Of a stretch of 64,000 nt of DNA, positions 19,270 through 27,101 are shown piece after piece (position 1 is the first letter of the stretch; each line of letters opens with the position of its first letter). Source of the DNA: Arthrobacter sp. MAHUQ-56 (GTDB lineage: Bacteria > Actinomycetota > Actinomycetes > Actinomycetales > Micrococcaceae); NCBI RefSeq assembly GCF_019710585.1, contig NZ_JAIFZQ010000007.1, positions 95,413 to 159,412 on the forward strand. The letters are read 5' to 3'. A model generated the notes under the pieces. It did not search any database. It was not told the DNA's origin and saw only the letters and a list, made by a program, of their open reading frames with translations. The translations under genes and the position numbers were made by a program.

Positions 19270-20492
19270 AGCGGCTCCTCGGCGTCGCACTGGGAATCCT
19301 CACCGCCATCGGCGGGTTCGTGGACATCGGCGACCTGGTGACCAACGCCGTCGTGGGTTCACGCTTTGGCCTCTCCCTGGTGTGGGTGGTGGCTGTTGGG
19401 GTGGTGGGGATCTGCCTGTTTGCCAACATGTCCGGCCGGGTGGCAGCAGCCTCCGGCAGGGCCACGTTCGAGGTGATCCGGGAACGGCTGGGCGCGCGGG
19501 CCGGGCTGGCGAACCTTTCGGCGTCATTCCTGATCAACCTCATGACCGTCACGGCGGAAATCGGCGGCGTTGCGCTGGCCCTGCAGCTGGCCAGCAGCGT
19601 GAACTACCTGCTCTGGATCCCGGTGGCGGCCGTGGCCGTGTGGCTGGTGATCTGGCGGGTCAAGTTCTCCATCATGGAGAACGTCACCGGCCTGCTGGGC
19701 CTGACGCTGATTGTGTTCGCCGTGGCGCTGTTCATGCTCAAACCGGATTGGGGGTCCCTTGCGGGACAGCTGGTCCCCAGTGTTCCGGAGCAGGAGACCG
19801 CCTGGACCTACAGCTACTACGCCATCGCCCTGTTCGGCGCCGCCATGACGCCATATGAGGTGTTCTTCTTCTCCTCCGGCGCTGTGGAGGAAGGGTGGAA
19901 CGTCAAGGACCTGATCCAGTCCCGGATCAACGTCCTGGCCGGCTTCCCACTCGGCGGCCTGCTGTCCGTCGCCATCGCCGGCTGTGCCGCCGTGGTGCTT
20001 CTGCCCGCCGGCATTGCGGTGACCTCGCTCTCGCAGGTGATCCTGCCCGTGGCAGAGGGCGCGGGGAAGCTCGGCCTGGCGTTCGTCCTGGTGGGAGTGG
20101 TGGCCGCAACGTTCGGTGCCGCACTGGAAACCACGCTCTCCAGCGGCTACACCCTGGCCCAGTACTTCGGCTGGTCCTGGGGCAAATTCCGCCGTCCCGC
20201 CCAGGCTGCGCGCTTCCACCTGGCCATGATCGTGTGCCTGCTCGTGGGCAGCGCGGTCCTTGCCACCGGCGTTGACCCTGTCCTGGTGACCGAGTACTCC
20301 GTGGTCTTCTCCGCCATTGCGTTGCCGCTGACCTACCTGCCCATCCTTATCGTGGCCAACGATCCGCAGTACATGGGCAAGCACGTCAACGGCCGGGCAG
20401 TGAACATGCTGGGCATGGTGTACCTGGTGATCATCCTGGTGGCGTCCGTGGCGGCAATTCCCCTCATGATCGTGACAGGAGGCGGCTCATGA
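19266..20492 (+). CDS. Nramp-family divalent metal transporter with non-canonical metal site
   Basis: The 408-residue protein has about 11 membrane segments with the Nramp fold. The first helix reads GGFVDIGDLVTNAVVGS, where Mn/Fe transporters have DPGN, and the sixth reads FGAAMTPYEVFFFSSG in place of a MPH-type motif, so the metal-contacting methionine position is threonine. Such changes occur in Nramp relatives that carry ions other than Mn2+ or Fe2+, including Mg2+-type members. It starts by ATGA overlap with the lipoprotein and ends by ATGA overlap with a PRC-barrel-like gene. Substrate is not assignable; the MgtA-type pump 8 kb upstream makes Mg2+ worth testing. Confidence 0.85.
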   Translation: MKRLLGVALGILTAIGGFVDIGDLVTNAVVGSRFGLSLVWVVAVGVVGICLFANMSGRVAAASGRATFEVIRERLGARAGLANLSASFLINLMTVTAEIGGVALALQLASSVNYLLWIPVAAVAVWLVIWRVKFSIMENVTGLLGLTLIVFAVALFMLKPDWGSLAGQLVPSVPEQETAWTYSYYAIALFGAAMTPYEVFFFSSGAVEEGWNVKDLIQSRINVLAGFPLGGLLSVAIAGCAAVVLLPAGIAVTSLSQVILPVAEGAGKLGLAFVLVGVVAATFGAALETTLSSGYTLAQYFGWSWGKFRRPAQAARFHLAMIVCLLVGSAVLATGVDPVLVTEYSVVFSAIALPLTYLPILIVANDPQYMGKHVNGRAVNMLGMVYLVIILVASVAAIPLMIVTGGGS

Positions 20493-20899
20493 CTCCCTCC
20501 AAGGGCCCACTGGCCCCCGCGCCGCACCTGGCGGGGCGCACCCTGGACGCGCAACTGCACCTGATGGACCGGCAGGTCCTGGACCACGACGGCGTCCCGG
20601 TCACCACCGTTGACGACCTCGAGCTGAGCGGGCCTGCTGTGGACGAAGAGATCCCGCCCGGCACCCCGGCCCCGGTCCTTACCGCCCTGCTGACCGGCCC
20701 CGTCCTGGGGACACGCATCTTCGGCGGCAGGCCGCCGTCGGCCCGGCTGATCCGCATCCCCTGGAAGGACGTGGCCGCGGTGGACGTTGTCCTGACGCTG
20801 GGTGTCAGCGGCGAGAACCTGGACGCCGGCTGGGTGGAACGCTGGATCCGCGACAAGATCATCGCCCGCATCCCGGGAGGCCGCCGTGATCCTCGGTGA
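20489..20899 (+). CDS. PRC-barrel-like cytosolic protein coupled to the Nramp-like transporter
   Basis: The 136-residue soluble protein overlaps the transporter stop by ATGA. Its N-terminal half (AGRTLDAQLHLMDRQVLDHD, then GVPVTTVDDLELSG) has the strand pattern of a PRC-barrel. The C-terminal half includes SARLIRIPWKDVAAVDVV and ends WVERWIRDKIIARIPGG. The assignment is weaker than for its neighbour. PRC-barrels are small beta folds seen in RimM and in membrane-associated regulators, so a cytosolic regulatory partner of the transporter is plausible. It overlaps the next gene by 14 bases. Confidence 0.65.
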   Translation: MTPSKGPLAPAPHLAGRTLDAQLHLMDRQVLDHDGVPVTTVDDLELSGPAVDEEIPPGTPAPVLTALLTGPVLGTRIFGGRPPSARLIRIPWKDVAAVDVVLTLGVSGENLDAGWVERWIRDKIIARIPGGRRDPR

Positions 20900-21233
20900 T
20901 TTGCTGGGCACCGCCGTGCATGATCCCGACGGCGGGTGGCTGGGCAGGGTGGCCGACGCCCGGTTCGTCCTGGACGGCACCCCGCGCCAACTGCTGGCGG
21001 AGCCGCGGCTGCTGGGACTTGTGGTCAGCCCGCACAGCGTGGCCTCGTTCCTGGGGTACGAGCGCACCGGACTGACCCAACCCTGGCCGCTGGCGAACCT
21101 GCTGCGCTGGCGGCACCGGGGTTCGTTCCTGGTGATGTGGGAGGACATCGCCATGATTGGTGCCGGTTCCGTGCGCCTCCGGCCAGGATTCATCAGGTAC
21201 AACCCACAGCTTGACGACCGGGGGCAGGAATAG
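20886..21233 (+). CDS. PRC-barrel domain protein, last gene of the Nramp-like operon
   Basis: The 115-residue product starts at GTG 20886, with GGAGG inside the preceding gene, and overlaps it by 14 bases. LGDLLGTAVHDPDGGWLGRV and ADARFVLDGTPRQLL match the opening strands of PRC-barrel domains, followed by GLVVSPHSVASFLGYE and LVMWEDIAMIG. It has no signal or membrane segment. Close packing suggests it works with the transporter, for example as a cytosolic gate or sensor, which is inference. Confidence 0.75.
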   Translation: MILGDLLGTAVHDPDGGWLGRVADARFVLDGTPRQLLAEPRLLGLVVSPHSVASFLGYERTGLTQPWPLANLLRWRHRGSFLVMWEDIAMIGAGSVRLRPGFIRYNPQLDDRGQE

Positions 21234-21379
21234 CCGGGTTGTACGGCGTGGTAATGCGCGGCGGCAATGTCATGTAGTGTGGAACCTGTTGTTGTGTTTA
21301 TGCAGTTGGTAGTTCAGGCAGTACGCGCGGTCGGAAGTCCGCGTTCTTCTGAAGTAGCGGTTTTTGAACACCCCACGCC

Positions 21380-21409
21380 GGAGGGCCCGAAAGTCGGGAT
21401 TTTCCCTCC
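21380..21409 (+). promoter_or_regulatory. Nested stem-loop in the cold shock gene leader
   Basis: GGAGGG pairs with CCCTCC, enclosing an inner stem CCCGA/TCGGG. It lies 22 bases before ATG 21432 inside a leader that probably begins near 21280 and also holds a CGCGG/CCGCG stem near 21330-21347. Long structured leaders that change fold with temperature are typical of cspA-type genes. Confidence 0.55.
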
Positions 21410-21431
21410 ACCTTCACGAAGGACAAAAATA

Positions 21432-21635
21432 ATGGCTACTGGTACCGTCAAATGGTTTAACGCTGAAAAGGGCTTCGGCTTCATCTCCCCGGACGACTCC
21501 TCACAGGATGTTTTCGCGCACTACTCCGCGATCAACTCCAACGGCTTCCGCTCCCTCGAAGAGAACCAGAAGGTTTCCTTCGACACCGAGCAGGGCCCCA
21601 AGGGTCCCCAGGCCACCAACATCCAGGCTCTCTAA
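21432..21635 (+). CDS. cspA: Cold shock protein of the CspA family
   Basis: The 67-residue protein is a single OB-fold cold shock domain with both RNA-binding motifs, KGFGFI and DVFAHYSAI (RNP1 and RNP2). It binds single-stranded RNA and DNA and helps melt mRNA structure. The start is ATG 21432 behind GAAGGA. Transcription probably begins well upstream because a structured leader of about 150 bases precedes it, and a strong terminator follows at 21668. Confidence 0.96.
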   Translation: MATGTVKWFNAEKGFGFISPDDSSQDVFAHYSAINSNGFRSLEENQKVSFDTEQGPKGPQATNIQAL

Positions 21636-21667
21636 TTCCTTAGGGTTCCGGGACCGTTAGGTTTCCA

Positions 21668-21705
21668 AGCAGGGCTTGCCGTTCATCGGCAGGCCCTGCT
21701 TTTTG
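21668..21705 (+). terminator. Rho-independent terminator of the cold shock gene
   Basis: A 14-pair stem (AGCAGGGCTTGCCG with CGGCAGGCCCTGCT) around TTCAT is followed by TTTTGTT. It lies 33 bases after the cspA stop. Confidence 0.9.
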
Positions 21706-22119
21706 TTAACCCGGCTTAGCCATAACCGGCCCGTGACCGCATAAGCGGCGCTGGGCAGCAACGGTTATGCGGTGCGGGGCCGCCCTCAGGCCGGGCCCCA
21801 TAGTCCGTGAGGCGGGAATGTCTGTCGTCTCGACAAAATTCAGTTGAAGGAGCAAGCTAAAAGTGCGTCCGCCTTACGCGTCCTAACCCCGCGTGAGGGA
21901 CGGCGTGTGGAATAGATTCCAGCCCTGCGCGCACCAGTTGGGGTGGTGCAGGTCCGGCATGAGAGTGCCGGTTCCGGCTGCCAGCGCCCCGAGAGCCCAG
22001 GCGGCCGGTATCTCTACCGAAAAAAACCCTGGCCGTTTCGGCCCATCAGGCAATGTGCTGAACGGTCAGAGCCGTGTGCACCGGCCACTGCGGCCGGACG
22101 CATCCGAGAAAGCATTGCT
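21706..22119. other. Long gene-free stretch with competing inverted repeats upstream of the cupredoxin
   Basis: I see no credible gene in these 414 bases. CATAACCG (21721-21728) can pair with CGGTTATG (21762-21769), while CGCATAA (21738-21744) can pair with TTATGCG (21765-21771). Both use the same right arm, so the two folds exclude each other. Further on are C-rich and G-rich segments near 21870-21910 and 21940-22020. No known riboswitch consensus (cobalamin, SAM, c-di-GMP) was recognised. Confidence 0.4.
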
Positions 22120-23073
22120 ATGAAGCACATTCGGGGAACCAATCCCAGATTCAGAATGCTGGCGTTTATTGTTGCAGTCGCTGTTGCGCTGCTGGCTTCA
22201 GTAGCCGCAGCGGTCCCCGCCTCGGCGGACGGGGGTGGCCACCGGACCTGGACGGTGCTGGTGGGCTCCGAGTCCCGCGACCAGGAGATCCAGGGCATGG
22301 CTTTCCTCCCCTCGGAGATCTACATCAATGAGAGGGACAGCATCAGGTGGGAGGCGAACTCCGCGGAAATCCATACCGTGACATTCCTGGCGTCAGGGCA
22401 GTCACTGCAACCCTTCAATCCGTTCAATCCCGATGAGTTACTGAAGCGCGGACGGAGCAGTTATGACGGGCATTCGTATTACAACTCCGGCCTCCTTGCC
22501 AATGTGGACGTCCCTGGCTTCCCCGATGCGAGGAGCTACACGCTGACGTTCCCGCGGGAAGGCGATTTCACTTACTACTGCCTGGTCCACGGCGAGATGA
22601 TGAAGGGCACCGTCCACGTCCGGGAACAGGGCACTAAGTACCCGTACAGCCAGGCTGACTACGACAAGTCGGCGAGGGCCCAGGAGCGGTCCATCCTGCG
22701 GGACGGGCACCAGCTCGATGCCGCCCTGGCGCAGCAGGCCAGTAACCATCGGGTCATCGCAGGCGGTGACGACGGCGTGGCGATGGTCATGCGCTTCGTC
22801 CGGCCCACCGTCACGGTTCACGTGGGTGAGACCGTCGTCTTTGCCAATACCGGGATGGGCGCTCCCCACACTGTCACGTTTGGCGCCGAACCGGCCAACA
22901 TCTTCGCCCCGTCCGGCGACCGGTCCCATTTCACCGGGGGAGACCTCAACTCCGGAATCATGTGGCCCGGCGATGAGTTTGCTGTGACGTTCCAGGCAAA
23001 GGGAACGTTCGAGTACATCTGCGCACTCCATGACTACATGGGCATGGTGGGCGAGGTGAAGGTCGTCGGCTGA
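22120..23073 (+). CDS. Secreted two-domain type 1 copper protein (cupredoxin)
   Basis: The 317-residue product has a Sec signal peptide ending near AVPASADGGG. Domain 1 (about 40-160) carries HTVTFLASG and YYCLVHGEMMKGTVHV; domain 2 (about 215-317) carries HTVTFGAEP and YICALHDYMGMVGEVKV. Each therefore has the His, Cys-His-Met ligands of a type 1 blue copper site, so both should bind copper and transfer electrons outside the membrane. ATG 22120 is taken because it opens directly into the signal peptide; the ribosome site is weak. No oxidase trinuclear site is seen, so this is not a laccase. Its redox partner is not in the window. Confidence 0.88.
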   Translation: MKHIRGTNPRFRMLAFIVAVAVALLASVAAAVPASADGGGHRTWTVLVGSESRDQEIQGMAFLPSEIYINERDSIRWEANSAEIHTVTFLASGQSLQPFNPFNPDELLKRGRSSYDGHSYYNSGLLANVDVPGFPDARSYTLTFPREGDFTYYCLVHGEMMKGTVHVREQGTKYPYSQADYDKSARAQERSILRDGHQLDAALAQQASNHRVIAGGDDGVAMVMRFVRPTVTVHVGETVVFANTGMGAPHTVTFGAEPANIFAPSGDRSHFTGGDLNSGIMWPGDEFAVTFQAKGTFEYICALHDYMGMVGEVKVVG

Positions 23074-23087
23074 CGCCTTTTCCAGCG

Positions 23088-23122
23088 ACGGTCCGGTAGG
23101 GGGTTGCCCCCGGCCGGACCGT
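23088..23122. terminator. Bidirectional terminator between cupredoxin and gntR
   Basis: ACGGTCCGG and CCGGACCGT form the outer stem, with GGGGG/CCCCC within. It separates the convergent cupredoxin and GntR genes and is followed by TTTG on the plus strand. Confidence 0.75.
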
Positions 23123-23150
23123 TTGCGTTATGCCGGGCCAGTCCAGGCGG

Positions 23151-23885
23151 TCAGTGCAGCCCCATAGCCTCGCGCACCTCGTCGAGGATGTGGTGCATGG
23201 CCCGTTCCGCTACCGCGGTATCGCCACGGGACACGGCGGCGGCAACATCCTCGTGCGCCTGGAGCGCCTCCTTGCGCGGCTTGAACGGCATGAGCCCCTG
23301 CTGCGTCCGGCTGGTCAGGACCTCCGCCACCATGCCTTCGAGGGCGCGGAACATCTCGTTGCCGCAGCTCCGCAGCAGCAGTTGGTGGAAAGCTATGTCT
23401 GCGGCCAGGAAAGCCTGGAGGTCACCGGCCTCGCCCAGGCGCCTCAGGTCGGCAGCCAGCGAGACAAGCTGCGCACGCTCGGCAGCGCTCGCCCGGCGGG
23501 CCGCGCCGGCAGCGGCAATTGGTTCGACGGCGATGCGCAGCTCGGTGAGGCTGCTGTACTGCAGCTCCCGCCGGTCCGAGGCCAGCCGCCACCGCACCAG
23601 CTTCGGGTCAAAAACGTTCCACAGGGTCGGCTCCTGCACCACGATGCCGACCCGCCGCCGCGAATAGACCAGGTTCATCGACTCCAGGACCTTCATGGTG
23701 TCCCGGGCCACCGTGCGGGAAATCCCGTACTCCTGCTGCAGTCCTTCCAGCGTGAGGCGGGTGCCCGGGGCAAGGCCGCGGGATGCGATGGCTACCCCCA
23801 GCGCATCAAGAACCCGGCCCTGCATGGCAGGCGACAACCCGCCGTCCTGCACTTCATCGCCGTCCTGGACTGTCGCCGTCGACAT
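23151..23885 (-). CDS. FCD-domain GntR-family repressor, probably of gluconate genes
   Basis: The 244-residue protein has an N-terminal winged helix (GLAPGTRLTLEGLQQEYGIS and RTVARDTMKVLESMNLV) and a C-terminal all-helical FCD effector domain with SSLTELRIAVEPIAAAGAA, DIAFHQLLLRSCGN and a late AHEDVAAAV. The His/Asp residues that bind metal and carboxylate effectors in FCD domains are present. It is divergent from gntK and the gluconate permease, and palindromes lie between them, so it is most likely the gluconate-responsive repressor of that operon and of itself. Confidence 0.9.
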   Translation of the reverse strand: MSTATVQDGDEVQDGGLSPAMQGRVLDALGVAIASRGLAPGTRLTLEGLQQEYGISRTVARDTMKVLESMNLVYSRRRVGIVVQEPTLWNVFDPKLVRWRLASDRRELQYSSLTELRIAVEPIAAAGAARRASAAERAQLVSLAADLRRLGEAGDLQAFLAADIAFHQLLLRSCGNEMFRALEGMVAEVLTSRTQQGLMPFKPRKEALQAHEDVAAAVSRGDTAVAERAMHHILDEVREAMGLH

Positions 23886-23943
23886 TTTCTCCCCGTTCCC
23901 TTACGCGCCGCTGCGCCTTCCCAGAATACCCGCAGGAGCGTCA

Positions 23944-24000
23944 AAGGTATGACTTGTGACACGCAAAGATAGTATCTATGGACGAAAAAGGTGATACCTT
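23944..24000. promoter_or_regulatory. Candidate GntR operators and gnt promoter region
   Basis: AGATAGTATCT (23967-23977) is a perfect 11-base palindrome. It is flanked by AAGGTAT (23944-23950) and its inverse ATACCTT (23994-24000). All lie between the divergent gntR (start 23885) and gntK (start 24077), where repression of both would be expected. Confidence 0.6.
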
Positions 24001-24076
24001 ATCGCGTAGCCCAATCGAGACAGGGCCCGTAACGCGCTTCTTCCAAAGCCAAAGACGTCTTCTCCGGAGGTATGAC

Positions 24077-24622
24077 ATGCAGTATCCAGCCACGCACCTG
24101 GTGGTCATGGGCGTTGCCGGTTCCGGCAAATCCACCCTGGCCGCGGCCCTTTCCCAGCAGCTGGGCTGGGCCTGCGCGGAGGCGGACGAGTTCCACCCCG
24201 CAGCCAACATCGCCAAGATGTCCCAGGGCGTTCCCCTCCAGGATGAAGACCGCTGGCCGTGGCTGCAGCAGATCCGGGACTGGATGACAGCCCGAGCCGT
24301 CGGGGGCCAGAGCACGGTACTTACCTGTTCCGCACTCAAGCAGAGCTACCGGGAACTCCTTTCCCAAGCCGCAGGCCGGGTGCTCTTCCTCCATCTCGAC
24401 GGCGGAGCCGACCTGATCAGCCAGCGCATGGAGGGCCGCGAAGGCCACTTCATGCCGCCCACCCTGCTGCCCAGCCAGCTGGCCACCCTGGAGCCGCTCA
24501 CCGCACAGGAGCTCGACGCCGGCAGCCTCCGCCTGGACATCTCGCGCTCACCCGACGAGCTGGTTGCCACCGTCGTCAACGCCCTTAGCCTCCCCGCCGG
24601 CCAGGCGCCCCAGGCGTCCTGA
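24077..24622 (+). CDS. gntK: Gluconokinase
   Basis: The 181-residue kinase has a P-loop GVAGSGKSTL at residues 11-20, the substrate-region ADEFHPAANIAKMSQGVPLQ, the lid DEDRWPWL and TCSALKQSYRELL, all diagnostic of GntK. It phosphorylates D-gluconate to 6-phosphogluconate for the pentose phosphate or Entner-Doudoroff route. Its ATG has GGAGG at the right distance; an ATG five bases earlier is out of frame. The permease follows after 36 bases. Confidence 0.95.
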   Translation: MQYPATHLVVMGVAGSGKSTLAAALSQQLGWACAEADEFHPAANIAKMSQGVPLQDEDRWPWLQQIRDWMTARAVGGQSTVLTCSALKQSYRELLSQAAGRVLFLHLDGGADLISQRMEGREGHFMPPTLLPSQLATLEPLTAQELDAGSLRLDISRSPDELVATVVNALSLPAGQAPQAS

Positions 24623-24658
24623 CCCCCCTGATCCCCAACCCTGTTTCAAAGGAGAACC

Positions 24659-26062
24659 ATGACCATCGAAGGATGGACCCAGACGCTGGGCGCAGGACCG
24701 CTGCTGCTCATCGCCGCGGCAGCGATTCTTGTGCTGCTGTTCCTCATCATCCGGCTGCGGATGCACGCCCTCATCGCGCTGATCCTCATCAGCCTCGCCA
24801 CCGCCTTCGCCACCGGCATCCCCGCCAACAAGGTGGTCCCGGTCCTGGTGGACGGCTTCGGCACCACCCTCGGCACAGTGGCGCTGCTGGTGGGCCTGGG
24901 CGCGATGCTCGGCCGCATCGTGGAAACCAGCGGCGGCGCCAAGGTCCTGGCGGACTACCTCATCGGCGTGTTCGGTGAAAAGCGCGCCCCCTTCGCGCTG
25001 GGCCTGGCCTCACTGATCTTCGGCTTCCCCATCTTCTTCGACGCCGGCCTGGTGGTCATGCTGCCCGTGGTCTTCGCAGTTGCCCACCGCTTGGGCGGGG
25101 GAGTGCTGCGGTATGGGCTGCCCGCCGCCGGCGCCTTCTCCGTGATGCACATCTTCCTGCCGCCGCACCCCGGCCCGGTCTCCGCCGCCGCCTTCTTTGA
25201 CGCGAACGTCGGACTCGTCCTGATCGCCGGCCTGATCACGGCCATCCCCACCTGGTACGTCACCGCCTACCTCTACGGCCTGTACACCGGCAAGAAGCTC
25301 GTCCTGCCCGTGCCCGAAATCCTGGGCCACGCCAGTGCCGAGGCCGAGGCGCACCCGCCGAAGTTCCGCACCATCATCGGGCTGCTGCTGCTGCCGCTGG
25401 TGCTGATCTTCCTCAACACGGGCCTGAACACCCTGGCGTCCTCCGGGGCACTGGATGAATCCGTCAAGAAGGAACAGTGGTTCCAGGTCCTCCGCACCAT
25501 CGGCGAAACCCCGGTGGCGCTGCTGATCGCCGTCCTCGCAGCGCTGTTCGTCCTGGGCACCCGCCGCGGCCGGGACGCCACCGCCATGGAGAAGCTGCTC
25601 GAGTCCTCGCTGGGACCGGTCTGCTCCGTCATCCTCATCACCGGCGCCGGCGGCATGTTCGGTGGTGTGCTGCGCACCTCCGGCATCGGCAAGGCGCTGG
25701 CTGACGTGCTGGGCAACGTGGGTATCCCGCTGATCCTGGCAGGGTTCCTGATCTCCGCCATCCTGCGCATTGCCCAGGGCTCGGCAACGGTCGCACTGAC
25801 CACCACCGCAGGCCTTATCGCCCCCGCCGTCGCCGCGGGCGGGCTGAACGGCATGCAGGTCGCCGCCATGGTCATCGCCGTGGCCGCCGGTTCCGTGGTG
25901 GTCTCCCACGTCAACGACTCCGGCTTCTGGCTGGTGGGCCGCTTCTTCGGGATGGACGTCAAGACCACGCTGAAGACCTGGACCGTCATGGAGACGCTCA
26001 TCGGCGTGATGGGCTTCGCCATCGCCGGCATGATCTTCCTGGTGGCCGGCCTGGCGGGCTGA
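24659..26062 (+). CDS. gntT: Gluconate:H+ symporter of the GntP family
   Basis: The 467-residue integral membrane protein begins behind AAAGGAG. It has about 12-14 helices and GntP motifs such as GLGAMLGRIVETSGGAKVLA, FGFPIFFDAGLVVMLPVVF, FLPPHPGPVSAA and VSHVNDSGFWLVGRFFGM. It imports gluconate with protons to feed the kinase upstream. Control is presumably through the divergent GntR-family repressor. Confidence 0.93.
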   Translation: MTIEGWTQTLGAGPLLLIAAAAILVLLFLIIRLRMHALIALILISLATAFATGIPANKVVPVLVDGFGTTLGTVALLVGLGAMLGRIVETSGGAKVLADYLIGVFGEKRAPFALGLASLIFGFPIFFDAGLVVMLPVVFAVAHRLGGGVLRYGLPAAGAFSVMHIFLPPHPGPVSAAAFFDANVGLVLIAGLITAIPTWYVTAYLYGLYTGKKLVLPVPEILGHASAEAEAHPPKFRTIIGLLLLPLVLIFLNTGLNTLASSGALDESVKKEQWFQVLRTIGETPVALLIAVLAALFVLGTRRGRDATAMEKLLESSLGPVCSVILITGAGGMFGGVLRTSGIGKALADVLGNVGIPLILAGFLISAILRIAQGSATVALTTTAGLIAPAVAAGGLNGMQVAAMVIAVAAGSVVVSHVNDSGFWLVGRFFGMDVKTTLKTWTVMETLIGVMGFAIAGMIFLVAGLAG

Positions 26063-26085
26063 CGCAGCACGCTTGGGAGCGGGGC

Positions 26086-26115
26086 GGGGCGGCTGGTGGG
26101 AACACCGGCCGCCCC
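26086..26115 (+). terminator. GC-rich hairpin after the gluconate permease
   Basis: GGGGCGGC and GCCGCCCC pair, extended by GGTG/CACC, 24 bases after the gntT stop. There is no T run, so termination may be weak or Rho-assisted. Confidence 0.55.
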
Positions 26116-26172
26116 GCCGTCGTTATCCCCAAAGCCACCGTCACCGGAAAGAACCGACCAAAGGACACCCCC

Positions 26173-26997
26173 TTGACTCCTCGCACCATTGTGATCACCG
26201 GCGCCAGCGACGGCATCGGAGCGGCAGCCGCACGGACGCTGGCCACGGCGGGGGAGCAGGTGGTCGTCGTTGGCCGGTCTCCCGGGAAGACCCGCGCTCT
26301 GGCCGCGGAGCTCGGCGCGGACCACTACGTGGCCGACTTCGCCGACCTTGCGCAGGTCCGCGATCTTGCGGAAAAGCTGAAATCCAACTACCCGCACATC
26401 GACGTGCTCGCCAACAACGCCGGCGGCATGATGGGCAAGCGCACGCTCACCGTGGACGGCAACGAGCTGACATTCCAGGTCAACCACCTGGCGCCCTTCC
26501 TGCTCACCAGTCTCCTGGTGGACACGCTGACCGCCAGCCAGGCGAAGATCATCAATACCGCCAGCCACGCCAACTTCCACGGCAAGCTGAATCTTTCCGA
26601 CCTCAACGCCGAACGCGGCTACAGCACCTACCGCGCGTACGGCACCGGCAAGCTCGCCAACATCCTGTTCACTTCCGAGCTGCACCGCCGCTTCCACGAC
26701 CAGGGAATCACGACGGCGGCCTTCCACCCGGGCGTGGTCCGCACCAACTTCGCGGCGGACTCCCCGAGCCCCTTCCGGCATGCCTACAAGACCCTGCTGA
26801 ACCGCTTCATGCTCAGCCCGGACCAGGGTGCCGACACCATGCTCTGGCTCATCAACGGCACCGCCGGCACCGACTGGATCTCCGGCGCCTACTACGCCAG
26901 GCGTGCCCTGGCCAAGGCCAACCCGCAGGCCTACGATGCCGAACTGGCGCGAGGGCTCTGGGAGAAGAGCGAACACCTGGTCGCCGCCCTCGTTTAG
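26173..26997 (+). CDS. Short-chain dehydrogenase/reductase of the retinol dehydrogenase-like type
   Basis: The 274-residue SDR has the cofactor motif TGASDGIG, NNAGG, the catalytic Ser in INTASHANFHG and YxxxK as YRAYGTGKLAN. After the PG motif (FHPGVVRTNF) the C-terminus resembles eukaryotic-type retinol dehydrogenase-like enzymes. The start is TTG 26173 with AAAGGA upstream; GTG 26191 region would remove part of the first strand. It follows the gnt operon but a hairpin separates them. The substrate is unknown. Confidence 0.85.
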   Translation: MTPRTIVITGASDGIGAAAARTLATAGEQVVVVGRSPGKTRALAAELGADHYVADFADLAQVRDLAEKLKSNYPHIDVLANNAGGMMGKRTLTVDGNELTFQVNHLAPFLLTSLLVDTLTASQAKIINTASHANFHGKLNLSDLNAERGYSTYRAYGTGKLANILFTSELHRRFHDQGITTAAFHPGVVRTNFAADSPSPFRHAYKTLLNRFMLSPDQGADTMLWLINGTAGTDWISGAYYARRALAKANPQAYDAELARGLWEKSEHLVAALV

Positions 26998-27101
26998 CCG
27001 GACGCCGGTCCTGGAGCATTCGTGGCGGAAAGGCGTAACTTATGGACGCCGCAGCCGCCGCAATTCAGGTAAATCCCCGCGCTGCGGGCACCGCAGCGTC
27101 T

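Noticed and set aside
21893..22123. Short frames and possible riboswitch upstream of the cupredoxin
   Set aside because: The frames lack ribosome sites, and the sequence does not fit cobalamin, SAM-IV, c-di-GMP or c-di-AMP consensus elements that I know. Only the inverted repeats were kept.
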